From NCBI GenBank assembly GCA_002433025.1, contig DJGZ01000048.1, forward strand, positions 13,741 to 77,740: 64,000 bases of DNA. The letters run 5' to 3'. The DNA comes from Bacteroidales bacterium UBA5833 (lineage in GTDB: Bacteria; Bacteroidota; Bacteroidia; Bacteroidales; Lentimicrobiaceae). Shown here piece by piece: positions 25,860-33,620 of the stretch. Every line of letters begins with the position of its first letter. Positions within the stretch are counted from its first letter, which is position 1. A program made the translations under genes and the position numbers. The notes beneath the pieces were generated by a model. The model was given only the letters and a program-made list of their open reading frames with translations, did no database searches and was not told the origin of the DNA.

Positions 25860-26975
25860 ATGAAGCCATCCATGTTCGAGTCATTCCTGGCCGATCCCGC
25901 ACTGCTGGATCATGAAAGCCTCCCGGGGATGGAGCAGCTTGTGCGTGAACTGCCTTATTTTCAGATTGCCCAGATGATGCTGGTCGCGAATATGCGGAAA
26001 ACGGAAAGCATCAGGTATAATTCGCAGTTAAAAATTGCGGCTGCCTGCGCCGGTGACCGCGGCATACTGAGAAAGCTGATCCACCAGGTGTCGGAATCAG
26101 CTGATACACTGAAAGATGTTGCATCTTTAATTCCGCAAATAGAATCAGCGCATGCTGAAAAGACCGGTGAACCCGAAGTTGCGGAAATGCCCGTACAGGA
26201 AGATGTCATCCCGGAATCTTTCGGGGAAATTCCTTTGGAGGAGCTGCATGACAGTGAAGCAGAAGGAAATATAGCTGTGCCTTTTGCTGAGTCACCTGAT
26301 GAGAAGATGGCTCAGGTTCCGGTGGATGGTAAAAGCCTGCCAACTCCTGATGACGAGGAAGCGCATTTGCGTCATCTTCAGCAAATTGTGGCCCGTCGCC
26401 TGGCCGAAATTGCCCATTCCGCTCGCGAAAAAGCCTCACCGGAGCCATCTCCTGGCGATGCGGTCGGCAGTGAGGAACTTATACTGCCGGAGCCCGCTTG
26501 TGCAAAGGAAATCGCAGATAAGGACGCGCGTTTAAATGAAGTTGCTGAGCGCGGTTCAAAGGATGAGGAGAAGTTTCCCGACGATCTTTTACTGGCCGGA
26601 ATGGAACTGAATGCGTATGATCTTGAGAAAGAGCTTGGACAAGGTGATGGCCCTGACAGTCAGGGTCGGTCATCTGGCCGTGGATTTACCCTGGCTTCAT
26701 CCGGCAACAGCGAGTTGATAGACCGGTTTATCCGTAACCAGCCCAGGATCAGCCAGCCCAGGAAGGATTTCTTCAATCCTGTGGATAAGGCAAGGCAAAG
26801 TTCTGTTGATCATGAAGATATTGTCTCAGAGACACTTGCCCGTATTCAGTTGCAGCAGGGGAATCCGGAAAAGGCGATAAAAATATATCGTAAATTAAGT
26901 TTGAATAATCCGGAAAAAAGTGCTTACTTTGCAGCCCAAATTGAGAAAATACAGGAAAACCTGTCAAACGGTTGA
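25860..26975 (+). CDS. TPR-like protein of the lptE-secG cluster
   Basis: A 371-residue cytoplasmic protein without signal peptide. Residues 1-85 form a conserved helical region (FESFLADPALLDHESLPGMEQLVRELPYFQIAQMMLVANM, split), residues 95-300 are acidic and low-complexity, probably disordered, and the last 60 residues carry one TPR-like hairpin (ETLARIQLQQGNPEKAIKIYRKLSLNNPEKSAYFAAQIEKI). It occurs between lptE and secG in many Bacteroidota, so a role in envelope biogenesis is plausible but unproven. Spacing is 5 bp to lptE and 27 bp to secG. Confidence 0.8.
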   Translation: MKPSMFESFLADPALLDHESLPGMEQLVRELPYFQIAQMMLVANMRKTESIRYNSQLKIAAACAGDRGILRKLIHQVSESADTLKDVASLIPQIESAHAEKTGEPEVAEMPVQEDVIPESFGEIPLEELHDSEAEGNIAVPFAESPDEKMAQVPVDGKSLPTPDDEEAHLRHLQQIVARRLAEIAHSAREKASPEPSPGDAVGSEELILPEPACAKEIADKDARLNEVAERGSKDEEKFPDDLLLAGMELNAYDLEKELGQGDGPDSQGRSSGRGFTLASSGNSELIDRFIRNQPRISQPRKDFFNPVDKARQSSVDHEDIVSETLARIQLQQGNPEKAIKIYRKLSLNNPEKSAYFAAQIEKIQENLSNG

Positions 26976-27002
26976 ATTTAACGTTAATAATACAAACTTA
27001 CA

Positions 27003-27329
27003 ATGGGAGCTTATATTTTAGTTTCGGTGCTTATCCTCATCGCTTGCGTGTTACTGAGTCTTGTAGTACTGGTTCAGAATTCAAAGGGCGGGGGACTTGC
27101 CTCCAATTTCGCATCATCAAACCAGTTTATGGGCGTTCGTAAAACTGCTGACTTTCTGGAGAAAACAACCTGGACGCTGGCCATTATCCTGCTGGTTCTC
27201 AGTCTTTTCTCCATATTTGTAATTCCCCGCAATGTCAACGTATCGCGTTCCACAGATACTGAACTGCGTCAGCTGATCAACGAGCAATCCGCACCGGTTG
27301 AGGATTTTCAGGCTCCTCCGGCTGAATAA
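27003..27329 (+). CDS. secG: Protein translocase subunit SecG
   Basis: A 108-residue inner-membrane protein, auxiliary subunit of the SecYEG channel. Two membrane segments (about residues 3-23 and 55-75) flank the family motif VVLVQNSKGGGLASNFASSNQFMGVRKTADFLEKTTW (residues 22-58). The C-terminal 30 residues are a hydrophilic tail. It is the last gene of the sigma-54 activator - lptE - TPR - secG operon and is followed by a strong terminator. Confidence 0.95.
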   Translation: MGAYILVSVLILIACVLLSLVVLVQNSKGGGLASNFASSNQFMGVRKTADFLEKTTWTLAIILLVLSLFSIFVIPRNVNVSRSTDTELRQLINEQSAPVEDFQAPPAE

Positions 27330-27350
27330 GCGTCAAAAACCTTTCGATAA

Positions 27351-27389
27351 AAAATGTCAGATTGTCATTGCAATCTGACATTTTTTTTT
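27351..27389 (+). terminator. Intrinsic terminator after secG
   Basis: A 14-bp perfect stem (27351-27364 with 27371-27384) with the 6-nt loop TCATTG, running into nine T. It lies 22 bp after the secG stop and isolates groES transcription from the operon upstream. Confidence 0.92.
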
Positions 27390-27520
27390 GACTGTGCCGG
27401 AATAAATTCTGATTATACCACCGTCATAAAATGGTAAAATTCCCTGTTAGTGCTGAAAATCAGGCATAATACCTTTCTGTCATCACGAAACGGATAAGGG
27501 AAAGAGGAGGAAGGGAATAC

Positions 27521-27541
27521 TTTGGCACAAATTGTGTCAAA
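27521..27541 (+). promoter_or_regulatory. Palindrome upstream of groES, possible operator
   Basis: A 21-bp near-perfect palindrome with half-sites TTTGGCACAA and TTGTGTCAAA around a central A; only one position pair does not match. It overlaps a -7-like TAC-TTTG and lies 46 bp before groES. No CIRCE element (TTAGCACTC-N9-GAGTGCTAA) is present. The arrangement suits a repressor site controlling heat-shock chaperonin genes; the regulator is unknown. Confidence 0.45.
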
Positions 27542-27586
27542 AGGCGTTGCAAACATGTTAATGTGTAACCTTAAAAAATAACAGTA

Positions 27587-27865
27587 ATGACACAAGTGAA
27601 TGTAAGACCATTAGCTGACCGTGTTCTGATAAAGCCGGCAGAAGCAGAACAGAAAACCGCCGGTGGTATTATTATCCCTGATACCGCAAAGGAAAAGCCC
27701 CAGCGCGGGACTGTTGTGGCAGTGGGGACTGGCAAGAAAGATGAACCACTTACAGTAAAAGTCGGGGATCTCGTTCTTTACGGAAAATATGCAGGCACCG
27801 AAATTACCGTTGATGGGAGTGACTACCTCATCATGCGTGAATCGGATATTGTTGCAATTATTTAA
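27587..27865 (+). CDS. groS: Co-chaperonin GroES
   Basis: A 92-residue Hsp10 protein that caps the GroEL cage during ATP-dependent folding. The whole sequence is family-typical: RPLADRVLIKPAEAEQKTAGGIIIPDTAKEKPQ (mobile loop, residues 5-37) and the C-terminal YLIMRESDIVAII. The start at 27587 gives the standard N-terminus. groEL follows by 33 bp and is surely co-transcribed. Confidence 0.98.
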   Translation: MTQVNVRPLADRVLIKPAEAEQKTAGGIIIPDTAKEKPQRGTVVAVGTGKKDEPLTVKVGDLVLYGKYAGTEITVDGSDYLIMRESDIVAII

Positions 27866-27898
27866 TTACACAGTGAATTAATTTAAAAATATCAAACA

Positions 27899-29533
27899 AT
27901 GGCAAAACAGATTATTTTCAATATTGAAGCCCGCGAAGAACTTAAAAAGGGTGTTGACGCGCTGGCCAATGCAGTAAAGGTTACCCTTGGTCCCAAAGGC
28001 CGCAATGTTATTATAGATAAAGCCTACGGTGCACCGGTAGTAACCAAGGACGGTGTTACCGTAGCAAAAGAAGTTGAACTGAAAGATGGTATCCAGAATA
28101 TGGGCGCCCAGATGGTTAAGGAAGTAGCTTCCAAAACCGCTGATGTTGCAGGTGATGGAACCACAACCGCCACCGTTCTGGCACAATCCATTGTTACTAC
28201 CGGAATGAAGAACGTTACCGCAGGTGCCAATCCGATGGACCTGAAGCGCGGCGTTGACAAGGCTGTTGTAAAAGTCGTTGAGTTCCTGAAAACCCAGTCG
28301 ATCAGGATTGAGGAAGGAAGCGAAAAGATTACCCAGGTTGCAACCATTTCAGCCAACAACGACAGTTTTATCGGTGAAAAGATTGCCGAAGCTATGAATA
28401 AGGTGAAGAAAGAAGGCGTTATCACCATCGAAGAGGCCAAGGGTATTGAAACTACCGTTAAGGTGGTTGAAGGTATGCAGTTCGACAGGGGTTATATTTC
28501 TCCGTATTTTATCACCGATACCGAGAAGATGGAAGCTGTTTATGAAAACCCGTTTATCCTGATCTATGACAAAAAGATCTCGGTGATGAAGGATTTCCTG
28601 CCGATTCTTGAGAAAACCGTTCAGACCGGTCGTCCATTGCTGATCATTGCCGAGGATGTTGACGGTGAAGCGCTGGCTACCCTTGTTGTGAACAAGATCC
28701 GTGGCTCACTGAAGATCGCAGCCGTTAAAGCCCCTGGTTTCGGCGACCGTCGCAAGGAAATGCTTGAGGATATCGCCGTACTGACTGGTGGTACCGTTAT
28801 TTCTGAGGAAAAAGGTTACAGGCTTGAAGATGCCGATCTTTCATACCTTGGCCAGGCCGATAAAATTACCGTTGATAAAGAGAATACTACCATCGTAAGT
28901 GGCCGTGGCGATGTGGAAAACATCAAGGCACGTGTTGCCATGATCAAGGCACAGATTGAAACCACCACTTCCGACTACGACCGCGAGAAGCTGCAGGAAC
29001 GCCTGGCTAAACTGGCCGGTGGTGTTGCAGTGATTTATGTTGGTGCTGCCAGTGAAGTGGAGATGAAGGAAAAGAAAGACCGCTTCGACGATGCACTGCA
29101 TGCAACCCGTGCAGCCATTGAGGAAGGGATTATCCCGGGTGGCGGCGTTGCTTATATCAGGGCAATTCCTATGCTGGATGATCTGAAAGGTGAAAATGAA
29201 GACGAAGAAACAGGAATCGCAATCGTTAAACGTGCACTTGAAGAACCGCTTCGTCAGATCGTTGAAAACGCAGGACTCGAAGGCTCTGTAATCGTTCAGA
29301 AAGTCCGTGAAGGAAAGGACGATTATGGATTTAACGCCCGCACCGAAGTCTATGAAAAACTCTTCCAGGCCGGTGTAATTGATCCGACCAAGGTAGCCCG
29401 CGTCGCGCTGGAAAATGCTGCTTCAATTGCCGGTATGCTCCTCACTACCGAATGCGTGCTTGCCGATATTAAAGAAGAAAAAGAGCCAGCCATGCCAAAT
29501 CCGGGTATGGGCGGCATGGGCGGAATGTACTAA
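27899..29533 (+). CDS. groL: Chaperonin GroEL (Hsp60)
   Basis: A 544-residue chaperonin subunit. ATP-site motifs LGPKGRNVII and AGDGTTTATVLAQSI are intact, as are the apical-domain substrate-binding region and the C-terminal Gly-Met tail (GMGGMGGMY). The length matches the 540-550 family norm. Only one groEL copy lies in the window. Codon use is biased toward frequent codons, as expected of a very highly expressed gene (impression by eye). A short GC hairpin terminator follows. Confidence 0.99.
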   Translation: MAKQIIFNIEAREELKKGVDALANAVKVTLGPKGRNVIIDKAYGAPVVTKDGVTVAKEVELKDGIQNMGAQMVKEVASKTADVAGDGTTTATVLAQSIVTTGMKNVTAGANPMDLKRGVDKAVVKVVEFLKTQSIRIEEGSEKITQVATISANNDSFIGEKIAEAMNKVKKEGVITIEEAKGIETTVKVVEGMQFDRGYISPYFITDTEKMEAVYENPFILIYDKKISVMKDFLPILEKTVQTGRPLLIIAEDVDGEALATLVVNKIRGSLKIAAVKAPGFGDRRKEMLEDIAVLTGGTVISEEKGYRLEDADLSYLGQADKITVDKENTTIVSGRGDVENIKARVAMIKAQIETTTSDYDREKLQERLAKLAGGVAVIYVGAASEVEMKEKKDRFDDALHATRAAIEEGIIPGGGVAYIRAIPMLDDLKGENEDEETGIAIVKRALEEPLRQIVENAGLEGSVIVQKVREGKDDYGFNARTEVYEKLFQAGVIDPTKVARVALENAASIAGMLLTTECVLADIKEEKEPAMPNPGMGGMGGMY

Positions 29534-29559
29534 GATTCAGCCTATAATGTTATTACAGG

Positions 29560-29580
29560 AGCCCCGCATAAGCGGGGTTT
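29560..29580 (+). terminator. Intrinsic terminator after groEL
   Basis: A 6-bp GC stem CCCCGC / GCGGGG (29562-29567 with 29572-29577), extended by G-T and A-T pairs, loop ATAA, followed by TTT. Located 28 bp after the groEL stop. Confidence 0.75.
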
Positions 29581-29628
29581 CTGTATTTATGCCATGACGA
29601 ATTGAACAGGTCCTCAATAATAATTGCC

Positions 29629-29636
29629 TATCTTTG
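29629..29636 (+). promoter_or_regulatory. -7 element for DUF4468 gene
   Basis: TATCTTTG (exact TAnnTTTG) 56 bp before the ATG at 29693. TTG at 29602-29604 lies 24 nt upstream, slightly long for a -33. Confidence 0.45.
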
Positions 29637-29692
29637 TAATGATAATTCATACTCAGCGTTAAACTGTTGTTCTATTTAAAACAGGTTTTGCC

Positions 29693-30241
29693 ATGAAGAC
29701 AAGGCTTATTTTCTCTTTATTAGTTGGTCTGCTGTTCGTTTTTTCTGCCGTCAATGCACAGGAGCCGGTATCTGCCTATCCGGTTGATAAGGATACGCAA
29801 CAGATTACATATCAGGAAGTTGTACAGCAGGCGGGAACTGCGGATGAACTTTATATCCGGTGTATCGAATGGATCAATACACAATACAAGAACCCGGCAG
29901 ATGCCTGCAGGATACGTAACCGTGAAAGCGGGGTGATAGAGATCAACCACCGCTTTGAAATTCTGAACGATGCTGAAGGTGCAAAACTGATAGCGGGGAT
30001 CGTTAATTATGTACTCAAGCTTGAATTTAAGCCCGGGAGATACCGTTACACCCTCAGTGACATGACATTGCGACAGTCGTCACGTTTCCCGATTGAGAAA
30101 TGGATGGATAAAAACGATTCAATGTATTCTCCTTTGTGGGATAAATACCTTGAACAAGTGAATGTTCAGGTTAATGAACTGATAAACAGCCTGAAAGCAG
30201 GAATGCAACCGCCGGTAATCAAAGTTGAGGAAAAGTGGTAA
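29693..30241 (+). CDS. Secreted DUF4468-domain protein
   Basis: A 182-residue exported protein with a clear signal peptide (MKTRLIFSLLVGLLFVFSAVNAQ, cleavage near residue 22). Residues 35-170 look like DUF4468, a TBP-like alpha/beta fold found in Bacteroidota: ITYQEVVQQAGTADELYIRCIEWINTQY, a short beta region around IEINHRFEI, then KLEFKPGRYRYTLSDMTL. Function unknown. It is a single gene between the groEL terminator and the convergent 5'-nucleotidase, 14 bp apart; its own terminator lies inside that neighbour. Confidence 0.8.
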   Translation: MKTRLIFSLLVGLLFVFSAVNAQEPVSAYPVDKDTQQITYQEVVQQAGTADELYIRCIEWINTQYKNPADACRIRNRESGVIEINHRFEILNDAEGAKLIAGIVNYVLKLEFKPGRYRYTLSDMTLRQSSRFPIEKWMDKNDSMYSPLWDKYLEQVNVQVNELINSLKAGMQPPVIKVEEKW

Positions 30242-30255
30242 GGTGATTTACAGGC

Positions 30256-31710
30256 TTACTCCGCTGCTTTAACGAAAGTTCTTTTAACGCCCTTGTAATC
30301 AAGGGCTTTTTTGTTTCTGATAAAGTTGATCAGCGACTGGGCGGTGGTGATATAAAGCGATGCTCCTTCGTCTTTATGATCGAACTGGTAGCTGCTTGCA
30401 ATATAACTGCTGATGCCTGTGGCGTAGGTTTTCTCTTCATCCGGGGCGGAGCCGTCTGACAACCTGAACTCCACTTCCATGCCATTGCCAGCTGCATCGG
30501 TCAGTACAGTATAGCTTATCCCGGAAGTCTGCAGATCGATGGCCCGTTCACGGTTATAAGCATTCAGGATCAGCGATCTGATTTCAGCCGGGGTCAGGTA
30601 AAAAAGAATGATTTCATTTCCGAAAGGGTCGAGCTGATAAACATTCTTTATGGTTATATCTCCTTTGGGGAAATTATCCACACGGATGCCTCCATTGTTC
30701 TGAAAGGCGATTTCTATCGGCGCAATGGCTGCCATGGCATCCGTCATCATGCTGCCGAGTTCATCGCTGCCGCTGATTTCGTTCAGGGCTGTGCCGATCA
30801 TTTCATTCAATTCCTTGTTGTCATTGTATTGCGCTATAAGTCTCAACAGTTCATCATCCTGTTTCCGGAATCCGGTTATGCTGAGTGTTTCTGCCTGTCG
30901 GCTGATAATTGTTTTGTCGCTGAGTTTCAGGGTGGTTTTTGTTACATGGCGAAGTCCTGATCCGGCTTGCATGATCATTACGCCATTGAAGACCGACGGT
31001 GTTTTGACAAGGGTGTGGGAATGACCGCCCAGAATCAGGTCGAGCGAAGGGAGGATACCGGCCAGTTCAATGTCGGTTTCATAACCGAGGTGCGTCAGTG
31101 CAATAAAGACGTCGCAGCTGTCGCGCAAAGATGCATACGATGTCGCCACTTTTAAACCGTCGGGAAAGATCAGTCCTTCCAGCCTGCTGGGATGTGTATC
31201 CGGAAGTCCCGCTTCATTGATCTGAATCAGGCTCAGAATCCCGACCCTGATGCCATTTTCAAGGGTAATGATCACATAGGGCCTGAAGCGGACAGGGCTT
31301 GAAGAGTCAGGCAGGATATTTGCGCTCAGGAAAGGAAACTGCGCTTCATTCATCCGCCTTGCAAGCACTTCCTGCCCGTAATCAAATTCATGGTTGCCCA
31401 AAGCACTGGCAGTAAAACCGGTCAGGTTCATCATTTCTATGATGGGTTGCCCCTTCTCAGGGAACTGGTCGACCACGGGATTTCCGGTAAAGATATCGCC
31501 CGCTGACAATAACAACACATATTCTCCGGTCTGTCTGATGCTGTCAACCATTGCTTTAAACCGAGGGAAATTGTCAATTTTGGCGTGCATGTCATTGACC
31601 GACAAAATTACCACAGTGGCGGTGTCGCTAACGATGGAGGCCTGAGTATTTAAGCCTGCAGTCAGTAAGAACAATAAAACTACGATCCGGTTAAAAGTTT
31701 TCATATTCAT
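30256..31710 (-). CDS. Secreted 5'-nucleotidase-family metallophosphoesterase
   Basis: A 484-residue exported enzyme that removes phosphate from nucleotides or related esters. The start is placed at ATG 31710 (ATG 31704 is equally possible), giving a signal peptide (MKTFNRIVVLLFLLTAGLNTQ). Dimetal site motifs: VNDMHAK (D, H), SAGDIFTGNP, GNHEFDYG, LTHLGYETD and GGHSHT; the C-terminal 5'-nucleotidase domain (about 300-484) has FQNNGGIRVD and a substrate-stacking region. Typical bacterial members are 500-550 residues. The start overlaps the preceding small gene by 20 bp, indicating coupled translation. It may salvage extracellular nucleotides, in line with adenine deaminase nearby. Confidence 0.9.
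   Translation of the reverse strand: MNMKTFNRIVVLLFLLTAGLNTQASIVSDTATVVILSVNDMHAKIDNFPRFKAMVDSIRQTGEYVLLLSAGDIFTGNPVVDQFPEKGQPIIEMMNLTGFTASALGNHEFDYGQEVLARRMNEAQFPFLSANILPDSSSPVRFRPYVIITLENGIRVGILSLIQINEAGLPDTHPSRLEGLIFPDGLKVATSYASLRDSCDVFIALTHLGYETDIELAGILPSLDLILGGHSHTLVKTPSVFNGVMIMQAGSGLRHVTKTTLKLSDKTIISRQAETLSITGFRKQDDELLRLIAQYNDNKELNEMIGTALNEISGSDELGSMMTDAMAAIAPIEIAFQNNGGIRVDNFPKGDITIKNVYQLDPFGNEIILFYLTPAEIRSLILNAYNRERAIDLQTSGISYTVLTDAAGNGMEVEFRLSDGSAPDEEKTYATGISSYIASSYQFDHKDEGASLYITTAQSLINFIRNKKALDYKGVKRTFVKAAE
30289..30312 (+). terminator. Terminator inside the convergent nucleotidase gene
   Basis: A 7-bp perfect stem GCCCTTG / CAAGGGC (30289-30295 with 30300-30306), loop TAAT, then six T. 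It lies 48 bp after the DUF4468 stop but within the last 20 codons of the opposite-strand nucleotidase gene, so coding and terminator functions share the same bases. Confidence 0.7.
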
Positions 31711-31918
31711 TGTTAAGATATTGAAAATCAACCAAATAAATTCTCTGCATCGGTGAAAGTTCGCCGTCAGGTTCCAGGGTATTCCCGAAGTTATCAAGCA
31801 CCACCGGAAATTGCGGCGGGAGGTCATGTCCAGATGCCCTGTAGTAAGCCCTTGCTGCATCCATGATCTTTGCGCCTTCAAAGAGATTAAATTCAATGTT
31901 GTTAACAAACAGGGTCAT
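31691..31918 (-). CDS. Small beta-grasp-like protein lacking cysteines
   Basis: A 75-residue cytoplasmic protein. The N-terminal part (MTLFVNNIEFNLFEGAKIMDAARAYYRA) has the pattern of the beta-grasp start of 2Fe-2S ferredoxin-like domains (a strand, a turn, E-G-x-x-I-x-D-A-A helix), but no cysteine is present anywhere, so it cannot bind an Fe-S cluster the usual way. The C-terminal half (VVLDNFGNTLEPDGELSPMQRIYLV) is more acidic. It overlaps the nucleotidase start by 20 bp, so it is expressed with it. The overlap and protein-like composition support a real gene; function unknown. Confidence 0.65.
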   Translation of the reverse strand: MTLFVNNIEFNLFEGAKIMDAARAYYRASGHDLPPQFPVVLDNFGNTLEPDGELSPMQRIYLVDFQYLNNEYENF

Positions 31919-32284
31919 AATGTATCAGGGGCGATATGATTGTTCAATAATACAACTTTTTTTTGAGTGGATGATTGCCAAAATGCACTTACCTGTGTAT
32001 TGCAGCATCGGGGATTAATATTAAACAGTTTTCCGCTATCTTAATACGTGCAGGTTTGCTCTATGTTATATCATACACTCTGTCTGGCAGTTTGCCCTGA
32101 TTTATATTGTTTAATATATTTATCTGAATATTGAACAAATCATTCAGGTTTCGGTTTAAATATGTTGTTATTTAAACAGAACTGTTGATAAGATCGTGTC
32201 CGCATTGTTATCAGAACGGCCGCTTATTTATACTTTTGTTGATTGTCCGGGCTGATTTCAGCCTGATTCTGAAAGTTGTACACA
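31919..32284. other. 366-bp divergent intergenic region before mevalonate operon
   Basis: AT-rich region between the divergent nucleotidase and mevalonate operons. It holds the TACTTTTG promoter element at 32231-32238. No RNA gene, repeat array or strong hairpin was seen. Confidence 0.5.
32231..32238 (+). promoter_or_regulatory. -7 element for the mevalonate operon
   Basis: TACTTTTG is an exact TAnnTTTG match, 46 bp before the HMG-CoA reductase ATG at 32285. TTG at 32205-32207 lies 23 nt upstream. Confidence 0.5.
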
Positions 32285-33616
32285 ATGGTTGAAAAAAAAC
32301 TTATATCCGGCTTTTCGAAGCTGTCCAAAGACCAGAAACTCTCATTCATTGCCGCGCATATGCCCAATGCTGAGCATATTATCTCAGACCTGAAGTCGTA
32401 CTGGCATCAGGATGCTACGGTGCAAAAGATGTTTGATGAATTCAGTGAGAACACCCTTACCAATTATTTCTTTCCCTATGGCGTCGCGCCCAATGTAATG
32501 ATCAACGGGAACATTATGATGGTACCGATGGTGATTGAAGAGAGTTCAGTGATTGCAGCGGCGGCGAACAGCGCGAAATACTGGGCCGGAAAGGGAGGAT
32601 TCCATTCCGAAATTCTGTCAACAGTCAAAAACGGGCAGGTTCATTTTATCTGGAAGGGAGATTTCGGGCGGTTAAAGCAATTATTCCCTCAGCTGAAGGA
32701 TCAGCTTTTGCAGCGTACATACCCCATTACCGCGAATATGGAAAAGCGGGGCGGCGGTGTACTTGATCTGGAACTGCTTGATATGACCTCAAAGCTTAAG
32801 GATTACTATCAGCTGTCGGTTAAGTTTGATACCCGCGACTCCATGGGGGCCAACTTTATCAACTCCTGTCTTGAAGAATATGCTTCCGGGTTGAGGGCTT
32901 TTGTGAATGAAAGCGGATTGTTTGAAGGGGAACCTTTGCAGGTGATCATGTCCATTCTTTCCAACTATACGCCGGAATGTACGGTCAGAACCTGGGTTGA
33001 ATGCGGCATTGAGGACTTTGCCGACATCGACGATTCGCTCACAGCCGAAGAGTTTGTATGGAAATTCGAAAAGGCTGTGCAGATTGCCCTCGTTGATGTT
33101 CACCGCGCGGCTACTCATAATAAAGGAATTTTTAATGGTGTTGACGCTGTCGCCCTTGCAACCGGTAATGATTTCAGGGCCATTGAGGCCTGTGGCCACG
33201 CCTGGGCGGCCCGCGACGGACAGTATCGCAGCCTGACGGAAATTAAAGTTGAAGGGGGCCGTTTCCATTACAGCCTTACATTGCCGATTGCTATAGGAAC
33301 CGTGGGAGGGTTAACTTCCCTGCATCCCATGGCCAGGTTCTCGCTTCATCTGCTGGGCAATCCTTCGGCCCCTGAATTGATGCAGATTGCTTCGGTAATC
33401 GGACTTGCCAATAACTTCGGCGCTATAAAATCATTGACAACCAAAGGGATACAGATAGGGCACATGAAAATGCACCTGTTGAATATTCTGAATATGTTCA
33501 ATGCCGGAGAAAGTGAAAAGGCCCTGGCGGTGGAATATTTCAAAAATCATAAAGTTTCCCATAATGCTGTTGCCGGCTTTTTGAGTTCGATCCGGAACGG
33601 TCACGCGAAAAATTAG
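32285..33616 (+). CDS. mvaA: Hydroxymethylglutaryl-CoA reductase, class II
   Basis: A 443-residue soluble enzyme of the mevalonate pathway (HMG-CoA and mevalonate interconversion). The ATG at 32285 is preferred over a TTG three codons upstream. Catalytic features of class II enzymes: glutamate in PMVIEESSVIAAAANSAKYW, the DSMGANFIN nucleotide loop, lysine in ATHNKGIFNG, aspartate in TGNDFRAIEA, the GTVGG..LHP motif, and the C-terminal catalytic histidine in GIQIGHMKMHLLNI. No membrane anchor, unlike class I eukaryotic forms. It starts an operon with three GHMP enzymes, 4 bp before the next gene, which shows that it works in the biosynthetic direction. Confidence 0.95.
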   Translation: MVEKKLISGFSKLSKDQKLSFIAAHMPNAEHIISDLKSYWHQDATVQKMFDEFSENTLTNYFFPYGVAPNVMINGNIMMVPMVIEESSVIAAAANSAKYWAGKGGFHSEILSTVKNGQVHFIWKGDFGRLKQLFPQLKDQLLQRTYPITANMEKRGGGVLDLELLDMTSKLKDYYQLSVKFDTRDSMGANFINSCLEEYASGLRAFVNESGLFEGEPLQVIMSILSNYTPECTVRTWVECGIEDFADIDDSLTAEEFVWKFEKAVQIALVDVHRAATHNKGIFNGVDAVALATGNDFRAIEACGHAWAARDGQYRSLTEIKVEGGRFHYSLTLPIAIGTVGGLTSLHPMARFSLHLLGNPSAPELMQIASVIGLANNFGAIKSLTTKGIQIGHMKMHLLNILNMFNAGESEKALAVEYFKNHKVSHNAVAGFLSSIRNGHAKN

Positions 33617-33620
33617 GGTT

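Noticed and set aside
27522..27537. Sigma-54 promoter before groES
   Set aside because: TTGGCAC matches the -24 box but the -12 position reads GTGT instead of TTGC, so the GC is missing.
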